Positions 61,421 to 64,000 of a stretch of 64,000 nt of DNA are shown piece by piece; positions within the stretch are counted from its first letter, which is position 1, and each line of letters starts with the position of its first letter. The notes below the pieces were generated by a model. It worked only from the letters and a program-made list of their open reading frames with translations, was not told the DNA's origin and did no database searches. Made by a program: the position numbers and the translations under genes. Source of the DNA: an uncultured Bacteroides sp. (lineage in GTDB: Bacteria > Bacteroidota > Bacteroidia > Bacteroidales > Bacteroidaceae); the NCBI RefSeq assembly GCF_959029255.1, contig NZ_CAUFUE010000027.1:6537-70536 (forward strand), written 5' to 3'.

Positions 61421-62110
61421 TCAGATATATTTCAATAGCTCTTTAATATCATTTAATGGAATAAAATTAGGATAATCAACCTCTCCTTCATGTTGTTCGA
61501 ATGCCCACGTAACATGGTGAGGAATATGCGCAGCATACCCACCGAGTTCCAAAATCGGTATGATATCCGATTTTATGGAATTACCTATCATCAGAAAGTT
61601 CTCCGGGGGACAATTCAAAGTACCAAGTAGTTTTATATAATCAGGGGTCTTTTTATCGCTCATAATTTCAATATGACAAAAATATTCCTGCAATCCGGAA
61701 GCTACTATTTTCCTTCTTTGGTCAAATAGGTCTCCTTTTGTCGCCAATACTAATTTATATTCTCCATGGAGTCGTGATAATACCTCTTTTACATTTTCCA
61801 ACAATTTAACCGGTTTCTCTAAAAGCCCCTGTCCTATTCTTATTATTTCTTCTGCACAACGAATACTTTCATTTCCATTCGTAATTCGACAGGCTGTTTC
61901 AATCATACTTAGCATAATACTTTTCAGTCCATACCCATACGCATGCAGATTTTTCATTTCAGTTTTGAATAGCTCTTGCGTAACTTCTACTGAAGGCAAA
62001 TACTCGCTCAACAGGTTACAAAACTTCTGCTCAAACTCTTGAAAATCAAGTTCATTTTCCCAAAGTGTATCATCTGCGTCAAAAGCGATAAATTCTATTT
62101 TATCTTTCAT
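61421..62110 (-). CDS. HAD-superfamily hydrolase
   Basis: A 229-residue phosphatase-type HAD protein with a helical cap. Motif I is 'FIAFDADDTLWENE', with nucleophile Asp11 in D-A-D-D-T; motif II is 'LVLATKGD'; the motif III Lys is probably in 'IMSDKKTPDYIK'; motif IV is 'MIGNSIKSDIIPIL'. The replacement of the usual acidic pair by NS-IKSD resembles the YjjG/REG-2 group rather than phosphoglycolate phosphatase. The substrate is unknown. It is divergent from the Crp/Fnr regulator gene. Confidence 0.85.
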   Translation of the reverse strand: MKDKIEFIAFDADDTLWENELDFQEFEQKFCNLLSEYLPSVEVTQELFKTEMKNLHAYGYGLKSIMLSMIETACRITNGNESIRCAEEIIRIGQGLLEKPVKLLENVKEVLSRLHGEYKLVLATKGDLFDQRRKIVASGLQEYFCHIEIMSDKKTPDYIKLLGTLNCPPENFLMIGNSIKSDIIPILELGGYAAHIPHHVTWAFEQHEGEVDYPNFIPLNDIKELLKYI

Positions 62111-62136
62111 ACATTGCTATTTTTACCGTTATTTTC

Positions 62137-62144
62137 TATCTTTG
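62137..62144 (+). promoter_or_regulatory. -7 box of the Crp/Fnr regulator gene
   Basis: TATCTTTG matches TAnnTTTG and lies 58 bp before the ATG. No clear -33 box is seen. Confidence 0.4.
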
Positions 62145-62177
62145 GCACAAAGTTAAGCCGGTATTTAAACATACGAA

Positions 62178-62191
62178 AGGACAAATGTCCT
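62178..62191. promoter_or_regulatory. Palindromic operator candidate for the Crp/Fnr regulator
   Basis: AGGACA-AA-TGTCCT is an inverted repeat of two perfect 6-bp arms separated by AA, 11 bp before the regulator's ATG. Its size and symmetry suit a dimeric HTH regulator acting on its own gene. Confidence 0.5.
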
Positions 62192-62202
62192 AAAACAGTA
62201 AA

Positions 62203-62763
62203 ATGTTACGAACAAATCTGCAATTCTTATCTTTTATTGAGGATATCTATCTTGAATACCCTCAAACGGAAGTCCTCTTGAAAGATTATCCACAGGGAAG
62301 TTTTTTGTGTAAACAAGGCGAATGGCAATACAGGGTCGTTGTCATAAAAAGTGGGTTTGTGAAATGTTTCACCAGTGAAGAAAATGGTAAAGATTTTATC
62401 CAGGAATTCATGGGAAAAGGAGAAATCATAGGAGAAATTGAAGCGATACGCGATACAAAATGTTTATGTAATGTTGAAGCAGTTTCCAATGTACAGGCTT
62501 ATTCTTTTTCTACCTCTTTCTTTAGGTCAATGTTAAATACCAATCCCCAGTTCAACAATTTGCTGCTTAACGAATTAGTGGAACGTATTGCTTGTACCAG
62601 TGTCAGAGCAGCCTATCAACAGCTATACACCACAAAACACGGGCTTTCCAAATTACTCGATTTGCAAGACAAACAAGGTATCAAACTATCAAAAGCGGAT
62701 ATGGCTTCATATTTAGGAATTGATATCAGAAGCTTGAACCGAGCTTTGAAAGAATTGAAATGA
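62203..62763 (+). CDS. Crp/Fnr-family transcriptional regulator
   Basis: A 186-residue regulator. Residues about 20-125 are a cyclic-nucleotide-binding-like beta roll ('FLCKQGEWQYRVVVIKSGFV', shown around the first turn), without the Arg/Ser pocket I would need to claim cAMP binding. The C-terminal HTH is 'LSKADMASYLGIDIRSLNRALKELK' in shortened form (residues about 162-186), so the protein ends right at the recognition helix. No Fe-S cysteine set is present. It lies 132 bp before the YycJ-like gene and may be co-transcribed. Confidence 0.85.
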   Translation: MLRTNLQFLSFIEDIYLEYPQTEVLLKDYPQGSFLCKQGEWQYRVVVIKSGFVKCFTSEENGKDFIQEFMGKGEIIGEIEAIRDTKCLCNVEAVSNVQAYSFSTSFFRSMLNTNPQFNNLLLNELVERIACTSVRAAYQQLYTTKHGLSKLLDLQDKQGIKLSKADMASYLGIDIRSLNRALKELK

Positions 62764-62895
62764 GCCGTGCGTTTAAAAACAACCGAATCCATCGACAAAA
62801 AGAGGAAAACATGGCTCCATATATTGTATATTTTATGTATATTTGCCGTCACTTTTTCTAAAAGCAGCAGCTTTTTTTTAATTAAGGAGATAAGG

Positions 62896-63699
62896 ATGAA
62901 AGTAAAATTTATAAGCCTTGCAAGTGGCAGCAGCGGCAACTGCTATTACATAGGCACAGAAAAATATGGAATACTCATTGATGCCGGCATTGCAGTCCGC
63001 ACTATTAAAAAGGGACTGAAAGAAGCAGGTATTGGAATGGAAACTATACGCGCGGTATTTGTTACTCACGATCACGCTGACCATATTAAAGCTGTAGGCG
63101 GATTGGGCGAAAAGCTGAATATACCTATCTATACAACTGCACGCATTCATGAAGGTATCAACAGAAGTTATTGTATGACAGAGAAATTATATTCATCTGT
63201 CCGTTATCTGGAAAAACAGCAACCTATGCAACTGGAAGATTTTCATATTGAATCTTTTGAAGTTCCCCATGATGGTACGGATAATGTCGGTTATTGCATT
63301 GAAATAGATGGAAAAGTATTTTCTTTCCTCACCGACCTCGGAGAAATCACCCCTACCGCAGCCGAATATATCTGTAAAGCCAATTATCTGATATTGGAAG
63401 CCAATTATGATGATGAAATGCTACGTATGGGTACTTATCCAGCGTATTTGAAGGAACGCATTACCAGTCGTACCGGACACATGAGCAACATTGCCACCGC
63501 TGAATTTCTTGCTGAAAACATCACGGAACATTTGCAATATATCTGGCTTTGCCATTTAAGTAAAGACAATAATCATCCGGAATTGGCTTATAAGACCGTA
63601 GAATGGAAATTAAGAGAAAAAGGTATAATCGTAGGGAAGGATGTTCAATTGTGCGCATTGAAGCGTACCACACCATCTGAATTATACATATTCGACTAA
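62896..63699 (+). CDS. YycJ/WalJ-like MBL-fold metallohydrolase
   Basis: A 267-residue metallo-beta-lactamase-fold protein. The start 'MKVKFISLASGSSGNCYYIG' is typical of the YycJ family, the metal motif HxHxDH is 'VTHDHADHI', and further ligands are in 'FEVPHDGTDNVG' and 'LTDLGEIT'. YycJ proteins are 5' to 3' DNA exonucleases or have related nucleic-acid roles. I chose ATG 62896, which has a clear AAGGAG ribosome-binding site, over the start at 62767 that would add a spurious hydrophobic N-terminus. Confidence 0.88.
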   Translation: MKVKFISLASGSSGNCYYIGTEKYGILIDAGIAVRTIKKGLKEAGIGMETIRAVFVTHDHADHIKAVGGLGEKLNIPIYTTARIHEGINRSYCMTEKLYSSVRYLEKQQPMQLEDFHIESFEVPHDGTDNVGYCIEIDGKVFSFLTDLGEITPTAAEYICKANYLILEANYDDEMLRMGTYPAYLKERITSRTGHMSNIATAEFLAENITEHLQYIWLCHLSKDNNHPELAYKTVEWKLREKGIIVGKDVQLCALKRTTPSELYIFD

Positions 63700-63735
63700 A
63701 AGTACCGATTTCATCGAAAAAAATACTTTATTTTG

Positions 63736-63767
63736 TTTGGCTGGATAAAATAAAAGGACTACTTTTG
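63736..63767 (+). promoter_or_regulatory. Consensus Bacteroides promoter of tRNA-Lys
   Basis: TTTG at 63736-63739, a 20-bp spacer and TACTTTTG at 63760-63767 match the -33/-7 consensus exactly, like the tRNA-Pro promoter. The mature tRNA begins 26 bp downstream. Confidence 0.85.
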
Positions 63768-63792
63768 CACCCGCAAATAAGAAATAAAGAAT

Positions 63793-63865
63793 GCACTCTT
63801 AGCTCAGTTGGTAGAGCAACTGACTCTTAATCAGTGGGTCCAGGGTTCGAATCCCTGAGGGTGTA
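63793..63865 (+). tRNA. tRNA-Lys (anticodon CTT)
   Basis: A 73-nt cloverleaf. The acceptor GCACTCT pairs with AGGGTGT with two G-T pairs, the D arm contains AGCTCAGTTGGTAGAGC, the anticodon stem ACTGA/TCAGT carries loop CTCTTAA with anticodon CTT, and the T arm contains GTTCGAA. CCA is not encoded. Confidence 0.96.
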
Positions 63866-63866
63866 C

Positions 63867-63895
63867 AAAAAGGAGCACTATATTGCTCCTTTTTT
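63867..63895 (+). terminator. Intrinsic terminator after tRNA-Lys
   Basis: AGGAGCA (63871-63877) pairs with TGCTCCT (63884-63890) around a 6-base loop; flanking A and T runs extend the stem and supply the tail. Confidence 0.8.
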
Positions 63896-63931
63896 ATTTC
63901 TACACATTTCAAATCATGTTGGAATTAAATA

Positions 63932-63959
63932 GGCTCAGTTTAAATGGCTCAGTTTAAAT
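63932..63959. repeat. 14-bp perfect tandem duplication
   Basis: GGCTCAGTTTAAAT occurs twice in direct succession at 63932-63945 and 63946-63959, just upstream of a rightward promoter. Confidence 0.85.
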
Positions 63960-63961
63960 TC

Positions 63962-63992
63962 TTGGGGGATTCCGTTAAAATACTTATTTTTG
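63962..63992 (+). promoter_or_regulatory. Promoter of a gene starting at the window edge
   Basis: TTGG (63962-63965), a 19-bp spacer and TATTTTTG (63985-63992) resemble the Bacteroides consensus with one -33 mismatch. An ATG at 63997 may begin the next gene, but only one codon is visible, so I do not list a CDS. Confidence 0.5.
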
Positions 63993-64000
63993 TCTCATGA

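Noticed and set aside
63793..63959. Integration site of a mobile element at tRNA-Lys
   Set aside because: No repeat of the tRNA 3' end is seen downstream and the window stops before any integrase could be seen.

Overview
The window looks like a chromosomal segment of a human-gut Bacteroides; I cannot fix the species. The evidence is the AT-rich intergenic DNA, repeated promoters of the Bacteroides type (TTTG, 19-21 bp, TAnnTTTG) in front of tRNA and protein genes, a CblA-like class A2 beta-lactamase, a bacterial serine palmitoyltransferase, DUF4891- and DUF6078-type family relics, and a standalone HsdR_N protein. I see no insertion sequence, phage, integrase or CRISPR array.

Layout. 1-919: the start of an HTH regulator leaving the window on the left, then about 800 bp without a gene. 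920-4371: holA, an AMP nucleosidase, a PD-(D/E)XK/HsdR_N protein, a 23-bp-period repeat array and the beta-lactamase. 4516-12898: a tripartite RND efflux operon (outer membrane factor, adaptor, pump) behind a zinc-ribbon/Nif3 operon, and a DUF4891-like lipoprotein gene broken by a 13-bp tandem duplication. 12904-17315: a FetAB-like ABC exporter with a small extra ORF, a DUF2148 protein and the agmatine-to-putrescine genes aguA and aguB. 17320-25175: GtrA, aspS, an orphan sensor kinase, a lipid kinase divergent from serine palmitoyltransferase, and a membrane protein.

25149-39892 is the most interesting block. It is a MacAB/TolC-like efflux operon with TolC, a HlyD-type adaptor, a duplicated pair of large FtsX/MacB permeases and one ATPase. 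Two of its permease genes have each lost their central ~570 codons but kept both ends. It is divergent from an NtrC-type response regulator and an NtrB-like kinase. The tolC gene has a near-consensus sigma-54 promoter (TGGCACG-N4-TTGAA) with an inverted repeat about 85 bp upstream. In front of the regulator lies a separate array of GTAC cores at 22, 21, 11, 11 and 11 bp spacing. I infer a regulator/enhancer/sigma-54 circuit that controls an ABC efflux machine still being reshaped by duplication and deletion.

39900-63999 is mostly housekeeping: two small lipoproteins, tRNA-Pro, trmN6, the lon-tgt-lptF/G overlapping operon, a redoxin without its CxxC motif behind a structured leader, serB, a DEAD-box helicase, a cell-surface operon (wzi, rfbC, ugd, lipoprotein), HU/SPOR and FHA proteins, a DUF6078 pseudogene, a hexuronate module (uxaB, LacI regulator, divergent uxaC), a HAD hydrolase, a Crp/Fnr regulator, a YycJ-like metallohydrolase and tRNA-Lys.
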